Shown: piece by piece, positions 1 to 10,810 of the stretch
How the letters are laid out: every line of letters starts with the position of its first letter
How positions within the stretch are numbered: the first letter of the stretch is position 1
Notes under the pieces: generated by a model
The model's database searches: none
What the model was told of the DNA's origin: nothing
What the model saw: only the letters and a program-made list of their open reading frames with translations
Assembly: GCA_036346225.1 (NCBI GenBank)
Contig: JARFIW010001104.1
Location: 8,086,001 to 8,150,000, forward strand
DNA from: Platerodrilus igneus
Taxonomy: Eukaryota > Arthropoda > Insecta > Coleoptera > Lycidae
Direction of reading: 5' to 3'
Length of the DNA: 64,000 nt
Position numbers and translations under genes: made by a program

Positions 1-273
1 TTAGTTGTAGAAGTTGTAATTATTCTATAATTATCTTTCCAAAAGTCATTACTATCTGGCCATCTCACCTCACTAATACCTAAAATGTCCAGTTTTCCTT
101 TTCTCATTTCGACTAATAAATTCGTTAACTTATCTACTCTAACTAATGACCTTACATTCCAAGGCCCAATCACTAATTCGAATCGTTGTTTTAAATTCTT
201 ACGATGACGAGCCCCAAGTACCCCCTTCTGGAGATCCGAATGTGGTGGTATTTTACCTCCGGACAAGAATTTT
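1..273 (-). CDS. N-terminus of RTE-type LINE endonuclease (cut by window edge)
   Basis: The minus-strand frame matches the start of the apurinic-like endonuclease of the RTE elements further along the window. It has an HSDL segment, then PWNVRSL (the catalytic Asn motif), then ISEVRW (the catalytic Glu motif) and a DFW segment, in the same order and spacing as 7716-8524. This enzyme nicks target DNA to prime reverse transcription. Residues differ enough from the other copies to suggest a related subfamily. The rest of the protein lies left of the window. No frameshift is visible in this piece, so it is called partial, not broken; the start codon is not certain. Confidence 0.7.
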
Positions 274-566
274 ACTTGTGAGCTCACTATCATACATATT
301 TTGTGTTCTAGGCCACGCATACCTGGGAAATATTGTGGTAGGTTCCCATATGTTTCCACAACGCAGTTTTTAAAGATTTTAGCAAAAAACCTATCTGTCA
401 CGGCCAACTCCCAACAACCTTGTAAATTATTGAGGATCGCCCGCGACCAACCGACCCTCCTCCAATATCTTTTAGCCAGCAAGGCTGCCGGCCCTTGCTA
501 CGCCTTTTAATCGCCTTTTACGATAAGCAGGCTTACTATAGGAGTATTCCTTGTCCCCTACTATAT
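274..566 (-). mobile_element. 5' leader of the same RTE-type LINE
   Basis: This stretch lies upstream of the endonuclease on the minus strand and corresponds in position to the leader at 8525-8824. Near its outer edge (about 508-566) is a box resembling cgccttttacgataagcagg, followed by a pyrimidine-rich segment. A similar box occurs at 49662-49731. The exact 5' boundary and any target duplication cannot be defined. Confidence 0.5.
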
Positions 567-1640
567 GGACCTGAACAAATATGATTTTCTATTTCTTACC
601 AGAGTATGTCTAGCTTAAGTTCAGTCATTTTATCCAAACTTAATGTAAGTAAAATTATCATATAGAAATCTAAATTAAATTCTTCCATAAAGGGTGGCAT
701 GACCTCACACCAAAGTATGAAGAGGGGCTCAGAACCTGAAAGGTTCAGAACCCCTGTTTTATACTATGAGCTGATATTGACCGGGAACTAACTATTTGAT
801 AGTTCCAGTTACATAACGCTTTCATACATTCGTTTTATTTTTGCAATTTGCATTACGGATTATCTTATTCACGGTCATTTCTATTTTAAACTTTTGTTGA
901 AAGTTCAAATAAAGATAGGTTCGCCGTCATAGTTGTTGCAGTCTAACTATAAATAAATGAATCATGTTAACGTTGCTAATCTCATAAACAAGTTTATAGA
1001 TTTCTAACAACTGCGGAAATAGCTCAGAAAACATATAAGTAAATACTAATATTAGTTAACACAAGCGAAAATATGTAAGCTCCCGATAAAATCAAACCCC
1101 TTCTAATTTGTCCATGAGAGGTTTTGAGTTGTGATTACAAATTTCACTAACAGCGTACTTTTCCACTTATCAAACAAATAATAAAAATCGTTAAATTACT
1201 TATGAAGTAATTAGTTTAAGTGTGTAATTTCAGTATTGCCCAGGGGGTTTCCCAAAGCGCTCTAATAACTTTGGCCCTGCGTTATAAAATCAACATTGTT
1301 TACAATGGAAATTTCACTTTCGCTTCGTCTCTCTCTCTTTGTCTCATACTGTTTTATGGGGGCAGACATGTCTATGGAATTTATTATCGACTAACACAAA
1401 CATAAAATATTCATTTTAAATGTAGCAATTCAGATCGTGACCTAATGTGCGCGGTCAGCAAAACGACCTGTTGCACTCGTTTCAACGCCCACAAATCCGA
1501 TACTTTATACGTGGCCTTTATGCCTTAATAATTAATATTTGAAATAATATGAGTGGGAACGACGCTAACTTTGCAGAACAAAGCACGATAGACACCGATG
1601 TTATAATGTCAACGTAAGCCTAACACTGTAATCGCGGGCA
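567..1640. other. Intergenic, no gene recognised
   Basis: AT-rich sequence with no convincing coding frame. The only structure noted is an imperfect hairpin at 724-754: 14-base arms beginning ggggctcagaacct, a 3-base loop and two mismatches. The block TCAGAACC also occurs twice in direct orientation inside it. The 1200-1640 part probably includes upstream sequence of the gene at 1913. Confidence 0.5.
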
Positions 1641-1648
1641 TTTACCGG

Positions 1649-1673
1649 TTCAGTTCAGGGTTCAGTATTCAGT
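1649..1673 (+). promoter_or_regulatory. Candidate initiator cluster for gene at 1913
   Basis: Three TTCAGT motifs (1649-1654, 1661-1666, 1668-1673) match the arthropod initiator TCAGT. They lie about 240 bases before the ATG at 1913, a normal insect 5' UTR length. No TATA box is seen about 30 bases upstream. This is an inference from motif and position only. Confidence 0.35.
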
Positions 1674-1912
1674 ACTCGTGCGCTGTGAGTCATAGCCCTT
1701 CTTATTACAATAAAAATTGACAGGACGTCTTTTCTTGATGTCGCTGTCGTTGTCGTTGCCATTCGCGCTTGTTTATTAATTGTTTAGAATTGTTTCGTGT
1801 AGTCGAGGAGAAACCAGGTGCGTGTTTAAATACGTGTGCAATACGCGTCTGAGTTGCGTTAAAATCGTTAACCGAACTAGAACTGAAAACGCGTACGAAT
1901 TTACTTTTTAAA

Positions 1913-2464
1913 ATGATGTTCAAAATCGTAACCGTTATTTTCGTTATCGTTAACACGATCCTCTGCCAAGAATTTAATACAAGTTTGCCAGATTCCCAAA
2001 GCGTTATGAATATCACAAACGAAGCACCCGTAAAAATCGAATCGATTGATACAAATTCTTCAAACGCGGCACCTGCTGCTGAAGCTGCACTGAACACTAA
2101 TCTACCGGATGTTATGCAAGAACAAGCAGATCAGCCAGCAGAGGAAATTACTGTAGTACATCCTACACGGGCCCCTGCTACACACTACGAAACTTCGACG
2201 TTCCCACCGCTAGTTCATCAGCAGAACATTACGGAAAGCACTCCTAAACAAGAAAATGCAACAGTTACCCTAACTCCAGTAACACCAAAAGCTACTGAGA
2301 AATCTACCCCTTCGGCTGAAAGTAAGAAACCAGAGGTTAAGAAACCGGAAACTACAGCTCCAGGTACTAAAGAAGAGGATAAAGGGAAAGACGCTGGTGG
2401 ATTTGTGAAAGGAAATGTGGTTTTAATTGTTTTAAGTGCGTGCGTTTTTCGTTATTTAAACTAG
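1913..2464 (+). CDS. Secreted, probably GPI-anchored, mucin-like protein (copy 1)
   Basis: The 183-residue product is not assigned to a named family. Residues 1-18 form a signal peptide (MMFKIV start, hydrophobic core, likely cleavage after C18, leaving Q19-E20). The middle is rich in Ser, Thr, Pro, Glu and Ala, with five N-glycosylation sequons (near residues 22, 33, 48 and two further on) and a Lys/Glu/Pro-rich part before the tail. The C-terminus has a small-residue stretch (DAGG, 160-163), a short polar spacer and a hydrophobic end VVLIVLSACVF then RYLN, as expected of a GPI-attachment signal. The first of two adjacent ATGs is chosen because MxFKI aligns with the paralogue at 27862. The coding region is uninterrupted. 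A short type I membrane anchor is an alternative; the Arg in the tail and short hydrophobic run make GPI attachment probable but not certain. Confidence 0.75.
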   Translation: MMFKIVTVIFVIVNTILCQEFNTSLPDSQSVMNITNEAPVKIESIDTNSSNAAPAAEAALNTNLPDVMQEQADQPAEEITVVHPTRAPATHYETSTFPPLVHQQNITESTPKQENATVTLTPVTPKATEKSTPSAESKKPEVKKPETTAPGTKEEDKGKDAGGFVKGNVVLIVLSACVFRYLN

Positions 2465-2593
2465 TATGTTTTTATTGTAAAATGTGTACTTAAATTTTGT
2501 GATTGTTTTAGTATTTATGGCTTTTCGGACATGTAATATTAAGTGAGTATTTTTAACCTTGGGTACGCCATTGCTAAGTTATTCTTGAATAAT

Positions 2594-2810
2594 AATAAAT
2601 AATTCAAAGAATGTGATTTACTTGGATCTGTTCGTGTAAACATGAGATGAAGTATTATTACCTATTGTTCATGTTATTATTGATACTGAAAATTATCGTT
2701 TAACGTTTATAGTTACCTATTAGATTTTAATCGTTGAATGTATTGTTTCTGTAAACCGTTTTTTTTAGTATAAGGATTTCGTGATTTATTGTATATCACT
2801 TATTAATAAA
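2594..2810 (+). terminator. Poly(A) signals of gene at 1913
   Basis: AATAAA occurs at 2594-2599 and again at 2805-2810, 130 and 341 bases after the stop codon. The sequence just before the first signal (ccttgggtacgccattgct) is related to sequence at the same position after the paralogue at 27862-28284, so the 3' UTR was part of the duplication. Confidence 0.55.
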
Positions 2811-2814
2811 ATTG

Positions 2815-3245
2815 CACTTCTATTTGTTTATTTCTCTTAAGCATTACTGATTGGGTATGATGACCATTGCAAGTGGACCAGAAAAGTAATTGGTTGCTAC
2901 ACAATCACAAAAAGTCCATCTTCTGTAGGTGCATTCCCAAGATTTGTTCCACGACTACTCGTTGGCATTTCTATTGTGCGGGTAAAAAATTTCAGCCATT
3001 TTTGTGTTTACAGGCATTTACGCTTTTCTAAATCACTAGGCGCTGATCGTCTTAGACTTTTAAAATAAAGTGCATTATATATAATTTTCCTTAAGTTGCA
3101 TAATATGGATTTAAAATAAATGCAATCAATCGCGTTCTAATATAAAATTTGTCTAGATTTTGAAACATTGTAATTAGGGTATTATTTATGACATTATCAA
3201 TATACGAAAAATTTAAATATTTCTTTTACGAACACTGGAAAGGTT
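2815..3245. other. Intergenic, no gene recognised
   Basis: AT-rich sequence between the first gene and the satellite/RTE block. No coding frame, repeat boundary or motif is recognised. Confidence 0.5.
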
Positions 3246-3328
3246 ACATATTAAAACATCTGATGCCGAAGTATTCCATATTCAACGCAGTGCAAAAGCA
3301 ACTTTAAAACAACGATACTTGTTGACAA
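3246..3328 (+). repeat. Possible edge of the ~170-bp satellite, left of RTE-A
   Basis: The last 30 bases before RTE-A (aaaacaacgatacttgttga and following) resemble the satellite phrase aaaacgacgacacttgttga of the array at 11755-12906. This suggests that RTE-A went into the satellite itself. The earlier part of this stretch aligns only poorly. Confidence 0.4.
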
Positions 3329-3592
3329 CCATTCTGAACGGACATGCACCTTTGCACCTTGACGACGTTCTAAAATACTAGAACAGGTAGAATGGCTTGC
3401 GCGTTTCAATGAGCTAAAGAACCGAACTATAGGTTTAACAAAATTAGTGGGGTCTTTAGTGAGGAACCAGACTAAGACAGGTCCCAGAAAGGGGGCAGCA
3501 GCTTTTTCGGTACTTACAGTGGCAGAGACCATAAGGCAACGGGAAACCACCACATTACCTCACAAGTACACTGCGTACAGAAATTGTTAAAC

Positions 3593-4512
3593 ATGATGGC
3601 ATCCTCTGGGGTAAAAAATTCCGGAGGTAAAATCGTCCCCCATTCGGATCTCCAGGAGGGGACTACTTCGGGGGATGTGATCCGAAGAATAGAAAAAGAT
3701 CCGTAAACATTCTGCGAGTCGAAGCGTGGAATGTCAGAAGTATGAAACAAGTAGGTAAGCTAAAGAACCTGAAACTCGAAATGGATAGGTTAGCACTAGA
3801 TATAGTAGGAATTAGCGAAGTCCGCTGGCCAGAGGCGGGGGATTTTTGGAGTGGAGACTTCAGGGTAATTCATACAGAATCATAGGAAGGAAATTCGGGT
3901 GTGGGGATAGTTATGCGAAAAAAGATAGGAGGACCTGTAGAAAACTACCTATAAAAGAACGAAAGAGTACTCATGGTTAGATTTGAATCTAAACTAGTAA
4001 ATACAGTAATAATACAAGTATACATGCCCACCTCTAGCTATAGTGAGGAAGAGGTAGAGGCGAGCTACAAAGATATCGAAGACATATTAAGACACGTAAA
4101 AGGACATGAAAATTTAATAATTACGGGGGATTTTAATGCAGTGGTAGGTGAGGGTAGGGAAGGAGCGATAGTAGGTTTATTTGGTTTAGGCACGAGAAAT
4201 GACAGGGAAAATAGGGTGGTAGAATTTTGACACAAGAACAACTTAACCATCACAAATACATTATTTCAACATCATGCTAGAATACGAAACACGTGGAAGA
4301 TGCCAGAAGATATAGGAAGATATCAAATAGATTACATTCTTGTTAAACAACGGTTTAGAAATCAAGTAAAAGACTAGAAGCTACCCGGAAGCAGATATAG
4401 ACACCGACCAGAACATCGTAATTATGAAGGCCGCACTTAAATTTAAAAATCTGAAAAAGAGGAACGGAAAAAGGCACTTTGACTCTGAGAAGCTGAAAGA
4501 TATTGGAAAAAT
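3593..4512 (+). pseudogene. RTE-A endonuclease domain, broken
   Basis: The + strand encodes the endonuclease in pieces: HSDLQEG near the start, [20 protein letters not shown], then TGDFNAVVGEG (the GDFN catalytic motif), and the end of the domain around 4380. It has a frameshift after the first segment, in-frame stops around 3883 and 3952 and after the GLGTRNDRE segment, and further shifts near 4370. The longest intact frame is 3973-4230. The gene continues after RTE-B at 8835. It cannot make a working enzyme as read. Confidence 0.8.
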
Positions 4513-4522
4513 ATCTGATACT

Positions 4523-5580
4523 CATCATCATTAGGTCTTCAGTCCTAGAACTGGTTATACGCGTACCATCATTGTTCCCTATTCTGAACTAACCTACAGA
4601 TTTCCCTGAAATATATACAGTTTGCATCTATAACTGTCTGATCTAGGTCTACATCTACCTCTTTTTTCCTATCTGTGCTTGTAATATATCACATACTATT
4701 CCCCAAAAATGCCTTAGAACGTATTCCGCCCTACTATTTCTCTTTTCCCCCAGATATCCTTGTTCCCCTACTATTTCTGTAACTTATTTGTTATTATCTT
4801 TGTCTGTCCATGCTATCGTCCTCATACATCTGAAGGACAGCATTTCAAAAGGCTGCTACCGTATTTCTGTCTGCGTTTCAGACTGCCCGTATTTCATAGG
4901 CATACTGTGCTGTGCTCCACACATATGCTTTCAACAATTTTCTTCTTATTCTATGTTTGTTGTCTTTACTCATAGGCGCTGTTCTTTCTTGTTAGATGCA
5001 GTTCGACCACTTTCTATTGTTTTACAGTTATATGCCCTATTTCTCCGACCTTTAATGGTTATGAAGGGAGGTAAGCAGCCTGTGGCTGCCAAGTTCCCTC
5101 AACACTTAACCATTTGGCGATTTAATATATTTTCCAATTTATCTTTTCGCACAGTCAACATTAGTTGCAGGTATTTCGCAACCAACAACTAGTTGTTTAT
5201 ACTAATCATCAGATTTATCTGCGCCTATTTTTTCGTCATTAGGTTTTCCGTCTCAAAACTGGTTGGGCATGTACCTGCACTTATTTATATTCTGAGCTAG
5301 CCTACATAGTTCCCTGAAATTCTCACACAGCATGTGTATTCAGCTCGTTCCCTTTCTATTGTTTTCTAATTTTATACCCTACTTTACCGAGATTCAGTGA
5401 AAGAGGTTAAGCAACCTGTGGCTACCAAGATCCCCCAACACTTAGACATTTGCCGAAATAATGGTTTTTCAGTAAATCCTTTCACACACTTAACATTATT
5501 TGAGAATATTGCCCAACCAATGCTTGTAGTTACTTATAATAATCATCATGTTTAAGCACAGTTATCTTTTCGTCATTAGT
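4523..5580 (-). repeat. RTE-B composite 3' end with repeated RTE 3' modules
   Basis: Downstream of the RT stop come, on the minus strand, a first tail (about 5580-5345) beginning ctaatgacgaaaa, a short relic of the RT C-terminus (about 5344-5230), a second tail starting again with ctaatgacgaaaa (about 5229-5010), a longer decayed RT C-terminus (about 5010-4545) and the terminal taatgatgatg. The same order recurs in RTE-A and RTE-D and partly in RTE-C. The relics have many stops and do not code. This looks like an RTE that acquired 3' ends of other RTE copies and then spread. Confidence 0.8.
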
Positions 5581-7690
5581 TTATCCATCTTGGGATTGGT
5601 TGGATGCGTACCTCCATTGATTTATATTCTGGGCTAGCCTACACATCTCCCTGTAACCTCTACAGCCTACATCTTTTACTATCTGTGTGCAGTAGTCTAA
5701 TCTAGGTCTGCCTCTTCTTCTCTTTTTTCCTATCTCTGCTTCTAATATATTCCGCACTATTCCCTCATGCCGTAGTATGTGGCCTATCATTCTATCTCTC
5801 CTATTTTTTACCGTTTTCCACATATTTCTTTCTTCCCCTACCATTTTTAGTACCTCTTCGTTCTTAACTTTGTCTGTCCATGATATCTTCATCATACGTC
5901 TGTAGCACCACATTTCAAAGGCTTCTACCTTTTTCTTGTCCGCTTCTCCTACTGTCCAGGCTTCACAGACGTACAGTGCTGTGCTCCACACATATGTTTT
6001 AAGCAATCTTTTCCTTGTTTCTATGTTTGTGGTCTTTGGGCACAGTAGTTGTTTTTTCTTGTTAAGTGTAGCACGACCTTGTGCTAATCTTTGTTTTATA
6101 TGTTTTGTGCTTTTCCCATCTTGCGTTATTTGGCTTCCTAGGTAACAGAAATCCTTAACCTTTTGTAAGTTCGTGTTAAATACTTGTATTCTTGTTTTTG
6201 ATTTATTTTCCCCACCTTTGCAAACTAGAACTTTAGTTTTAGTTTTGTTAATTTTCATACCGTATCTCTCTGTTAGAACCTTTTCCATTTCATTAAGAGC
6301 AGCTTCTAACTCTTCCTTGTTAGACGCTAATACCGCTATATCATCTGCAAATCTAAGCATATCAGTTTTTTGTCCCTGCATAGTAATTCCAAATGTCTTC
6401 CTGCAATTGACAGTATTCATTGCCTCTTCTATGTACAAGTTAAAAATCAATGGGGATAGGGCACATCCCTGTCTCACCCCTTTCCTAATGTTTACTTCTC
6501 TACGTTCCTGCTCTAATTCTATTACTGCTGTTTGCTCTTTGTATAAGCTATGTACTATTCGTCTATCCCTATAACTCATTCCAATCTTTTTGAGTATTTC
6601 AAACATTTTTTTCCAATTTACATTGTCGAATGCTTTTTCCAGATCTACAAACCCTATATACATGCTTTCCCCTTTCTCTGTTGTTTTCTCCATTATCACT
6701 CACAGAGCTAAAATAGCCTCCCGTGTTCCCCTGTTTCGCCGAAACCCAAATTGGTCTTCTCCTAGTATTTCTTCAGCTCGTTTTTCCATTCGTCTTTGCA
6801 CAATTCTAGTTAATATTTCTGACACGTGTGCTGTCTGTCAAACTTATTGTTCGAAAATTTTCACATCTATCCTCGCCTTTCTTTTTTGGTATAGTTACTA
6901 TGATGCTACGTTTGAAATCTTTGGGTATCTCGCCTGTCTCATACATATAGCTTACAAGTTGGAAGAGACGTTCTGTTACTTCTTGTCCAGCGGCTTTTAG
7001 AGTTTCTGCTTGCACCTTATCTGTACCCGGCGCCTTACCATTTTCCAGACTCTTTAATGCTAATTCAAACTCATGTTTAAGTATAGGATATCCCAAGTCA
7101 TCATTTTCAATGTCTGATTCCTGTTCTAATGCAGTTAGTTCCTCTCCTGCATATAAATTCCCTATATATTCTTGCCATCTACTCACTTTCTCTACGTTTT
7201 CTATAATGACGTTTCCTTGTGCGTCCCTTATATTTTTGCTATACGGTTTTATATCCCTAAAATTCATTCTAATTAATTTGTATGCTTCGTCTGTTTTTCC
7301 TATTTTCATCTTAGTTTGTACCTCTTTGCACTTTTCATCAATCCATTGTTCTTTAGCTTTCCTGCATTTTCGAATAATTTCCCATTTTATGGCTTTGTAT
7401 CTCTGTTTTCCTGTTTCGTCTGATTAATTTTTGTATTTTCGTCTTTCTTCTATTAAATTCACGATATCTTTTGTTATCCATGGTTTCTTGCTTTCTTTTT
7501 GTGTATACCCCAGAATATCTCTGGCCGCCATGTCTAGGCTGGATTTAATGTTATTCCATTCTGTTTCTACTTCCTTAGTTTCAGATATTTTCCCGATATC
7601 ATTCAGCAATTCATTTGACTTAGTTTCTCTAAGTCCAAGTGCCTTTTTCCGTTCCTTTTTTTCAGATTTTTAAATTTAAGTGCGGCCTTC
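5581..7690 (-). pseudogene. RTE-B reverse transcriptase, nearly complete but shifted
   Basis: Three minus-strand frames make up the linker and RT: 7609-7424 (connection region, KPWITKDI), 7309-6806 (N-terminal RT, NGKAPGTDKVQAETL and IVTIPKK) and 6699-5581 (372 residues). The last has VDLEKAFDNVNW, GVRQGCALSPLIFN, the catalytic LRFADDIAVLAS and the RTE-type C-terminal region (MIGHILRHEG, RRRGRPRLDY). RT copies the element RNA at the nicked target. Frameshifts separate the pieces, so it is broken as read, but the catalytic FADD is intact. It is the best preserved RTE RT in the window and a possible recent parent type. Confidence 0.85.
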
Positions 7691-7715
7691 ATAATTACAA
7701 TGTTGTGGTCAGTGT

Positions 7716-8524
7716 CTATATCTGCTTCTGGGTAGCTTCTACAGTTTCTACTTGAATCCTAAACTGTTGTCTAACAAGAATGTAATCTATTTGATATCTT
7801 GCTATATCTCCTGGCAACTTCCACGTATATCGTCTTCTAGCATGATGTTGAAATAATGTGTTTGTGATGATTAAATTGTTCTTGTCGCCAAATTCTACCA
7901 GCCTATTTCCCCTGTCGTTTCTCGTGCCTAAACCAAATAAACCTACTACCGCTCCTTGCCTCCCCTCACCTACCACGGCATTAAAATCCCCTGTAATTAT
8001 TAAATTTTCATGTCCTTTTACGTATCTTAATATGTCTTCGATATCTTTGTAGATGGCTTCTACCTCTTCGTCACTGTAGCTAGAGGTGGGCATGTATACT
8101 TGAATTATTACTGTGTTTACCGGTTTAGATTTTAATCTAACCATGAGTACTTTTTCGTTCTTTTGTAAGTAATTTTCTACACAGTATCCTATCTTTTCCA
8201 CATGACTATCCCCACACCCAAATTTCCTTCCTCTGCTCCTGTATGAATTACCCTGAAGTCTCCACTCCAAAAATTCCCCGCCTCTGACCACCGAACTTCG
8301 CTGATCCCTACTATGTCTAATGATAACCTATTCATTTCGATTTTTAGGTTCTCTAGCTTATCTACTTGCTTCATACTTCTAACATTCCACGCTCCGACTC
8401 GCAGAATGTTCCCGACTCTTATTTTTAACTTTCCGATCGCATCCTCCGAAGTAGTCCCCTCCCGGAGATCCGAATGGGGGACTATTTTAACTCCGGAATC
8501 TTTTACCCCAGAGAATGCCATCAT
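7716..8524 (-). pseudogene. RTE-B endonuclease domain, one frameshift
   Basis: Two overlapping minus-strand frames cover the domain: 8524-8189 (MMAFSGVKDSG start, [30 protein letters not shown]) and 8291-7716 (ITGDFNAVVGEG, QIDYILVRQ). The order of the Asn, Glu and GDFN motifs is that of apurinic-like endonucleases of LINEs, and the family is often annotated as craniofacial development protein 2-like. A single frameshift around 8200-8280 separates the two frames. The start at 8524 is the first ATG and is matched by the ATG at 3593 in RTE-A. Confidence 0.85.
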
Positions 8525-8824
8525 GTTTGTAACAATTTACGTACGCTGTGTACTTGGGAGGTAATGTGGTGGTTTCCCGTTGCCTTCCACATCGCGGTAG
8601 TGTGTCTTATACTGCCATACCGACCCCTATGGTCTCTGCCAATCTAAGTACCGAAAGAGCCGCTGCCCTCTTTCGGGGACCTGTCTTAGTCTGGTTCTTC
8701 ACTAACGACCTTACTACTTTGGTTGGACCTGTAGTTTGGCTCTTTAGCTCATTAGAACACGCAAGCCATTTCACCTGTTCTAGTAATTTAGAACTTCGGC
8801 AAGGTGCAGGTCCATTCGAAATGG
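8525..8824 (-). other. RTE-B 5' leader
   Basis: This 300-base leader aligns with 3329-3592 of RTE-A. Shared blocks include actagaacaggt, gaaccagactaagacaggtc and the run into the endonuclease ATG. The first bases on the minus strand, ccatttcgaatgg, form a small palindrome. The leader presumably carries the internal promoter of the element; no specific site is recognised. Confidence 0.65.
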
Positions 8825-8834
8825 ATCTGATACT

Positions 8835-10810
8835 AAGGAAGTAGAAACAGAATGGAATAACATTAAATCCAGCTTAGACATGGCGGCCAGAGATATTCTG
8901 GAATATTCACAAAAAGAAAATAAGAAACCATGGATAACAAAGGATATCCTGAATTTAATAGAAGAAAGACGAAAATACAAAAATAGATCAGACGAAACAG
9001 GAAAACAGAGATACAAAGCCATAAAATGGGAAATTATTCGCAAATGCAGGAAAGCTAAAGAACAATGGATTGATGAAAAGTGCAACGAGATACAAACTAA
9101 GATGGAAATAGGAAAGACAGACGAAGCATACAAATTAATTAGAATGAAATTTAGGGATATAAAACCATATAGCAAAAATATAAAGGATGCGGGAGTATAC
9201 GTCATTATAGAAAATGCAGAGAAAGTAGCTAGATGGCAGGAATATATAGAGAATTTATATTCAGGAGAGGAATTAACAGCATTAGAACAGGAATCAAACA
9301 TTGAAAAGGATAACCAGGGATATTCTATACTTAGAGATGAGTTTGAATTAGCATTAAAGAGTCTGAAAAATGGTAAGGCACCGGGTACAGATAAGGTGCA
9401 AGCAGACTCTAAAAGCCGCTGGACAAGCAGTAACAGAACGTCTTTTCCGACTTGTAAGCTATATGTGTGAGACAGGCGAAGCACCCAAAGATTTCAAACG
9501 TAACATCATAGTAACTATACCTAAAAAAGAGGCGCGGATAGTTGTGAAAATTTCCGAACAATAAGCTTGACAGTACACGTTTCTAAATATTAACTAGAAT
9601 TGTACAAAGACGAATGGAAAAACAAGCTGAAGAAATACTGGGAGAAGATCAATTTGGGTTTAGGCAAAACAGGGGAACACGGGAAGCTACTTTAGCTCTG
9701 AGGGTGAAAATGGAGAAAAAAATAGATAAGGGGGGAAAGCGTATATATAGGGTTTGTAGATCTGGAAAAAGCATTCAACAATGTAAAATGGAAAAAAATG
9801 TTCCAAATACTCAAAAAGATTGGAATGAGTTATACGGATAGACGAATAGTACATAGCTTATACAAAACTACAAACAGCAGTAATAGAATTAGAGCAAGAA
9901 AGTAGAGAAGTAAATATTAGAACAGGGATGTGCCTTATCCCCATTAATTTTTAACTTGTACATAGTATAGGCAATGAATACTTTCAAATGCAGGACGACA
10001 TTTGGTTTTAATATGCAGGGACAAAAGATTGATATACTTAGATTTGCAAATGATATAGCGGTATTAGCATCTATCAAGGAAGAGTTAGAAGCTGCTCTGA
10101 ATGAAATGGAAACAGTTCTAACGGAGGAATATGGTATGAAAATTAACAAAAATAAAACTATAGTTCTAGTATGCAAAAGAGGCGATTATAAATCAAAAAC
10201 AAGAATACAAATAGGTAACGAGAACTTACAAGAGTTTAAGGATTTCTGCTACCTAGGAAGTCAAAAAACACAAGATGGGACAAACACAAAAGATATAAAA
10301 CAAAGATTAGCCCAAGGTCGTGATACATTTAGCAAAAAAAAGCAACTACTGTGTTCAAAGACCACAAACATAGAAACAAGGAAAAGATTGCTTAAAACAA
10401 ATATGTGGAGCACAGCACTGTATGGCTGTGAAGCCTGGACAGTACGAGAAGCAGACAAGAAAAAGGTAGAAGCCTTTGAAATGTGGTACTACAGACGTAT
10501 GATAAAGATACCATGGACAGACAAAGTTAAGAACAAAGATGTACTAAAAATGGTAGGCGAAGAAAGAACTATGTGAAAACGGTAAAAAATAGGAGAGATA
10601 GGATGATAGGCCACATACTAAGACATGAGGGAATAGTGCGGAATATACTAGACAGCAGAGATAGGAAAAAATTGAAGTAGAGGTAGACCTAGGTTAGACT
10701 ACTGCACACAGATAGTAAAAGATGTAGGCTGTGAGAATTTCAGGGAAATGTGTAGGGTAGCTCAGAATAGAAATCAATGGAGGTACGCCTCCAACCAGCC
10801 GCAGAATGGA
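8835..10810 (+). pseudogene. RTE-A linker and reverse transcriptase, broken
   Basis: This is the 3' half of the RTE-A coding region, resuming after RTE-B. Frames cover 8880-9470 (KPWITKDILN, NGKAPGTDKVQ), 9370-9564 (IVTIPKK), 9614-9841 (EDQFGFRQNRGT), 9974-10576 (the catalytic segment reads FANDIAVLAS) and the C-terminal DRMIGHILRHEG and RPRLDY parts to about 10810. The FADD box is mutated to FAND, and several frameshifts and stops interrupt it. It is inactive and older than RTE-B, as expected for the host of that insertion. Confidence 0.85.

Larger units (their letters stand above)
4523..8824 (-). mobile_element. RTE-B: full-length RTE-type LINE with composite 3' end
   Basis: This 4.3-kb element lies in reverse inside RTE-A. 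It is bounded by a perfect 10-bp TSD, atctgatact, at 4513-4522 and 8825-8834. On the minus strand it runs leader (8824-8525), endonuclease (8524-7716), linker and reverse transcriptase (7690-5581), then about 1.06 kb of duplicated 3' modules ending in taatgatgatg at 4523. The TGATGATG-type end is characteristic of RTE elements. The perfect TSD shows that the whole composite, not just the RTE core, was inserted at once. Confidence 0.88.

Noticed and set aside
724..754. Hairpin ggggctcagaacct ... aggttcagaacccc as a terminator or small RNA
   Set aside because: Imperfect, short and isolated; no T-run or flanking promoter. Only mentioned as a local structure.
5936..6574. Plus-strand ORFs of 69-133 codons over RTE-B
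   Set aside because: They are antisense shadows of the RT on the minus strand and have a hydrophobic, low-complexity composition.
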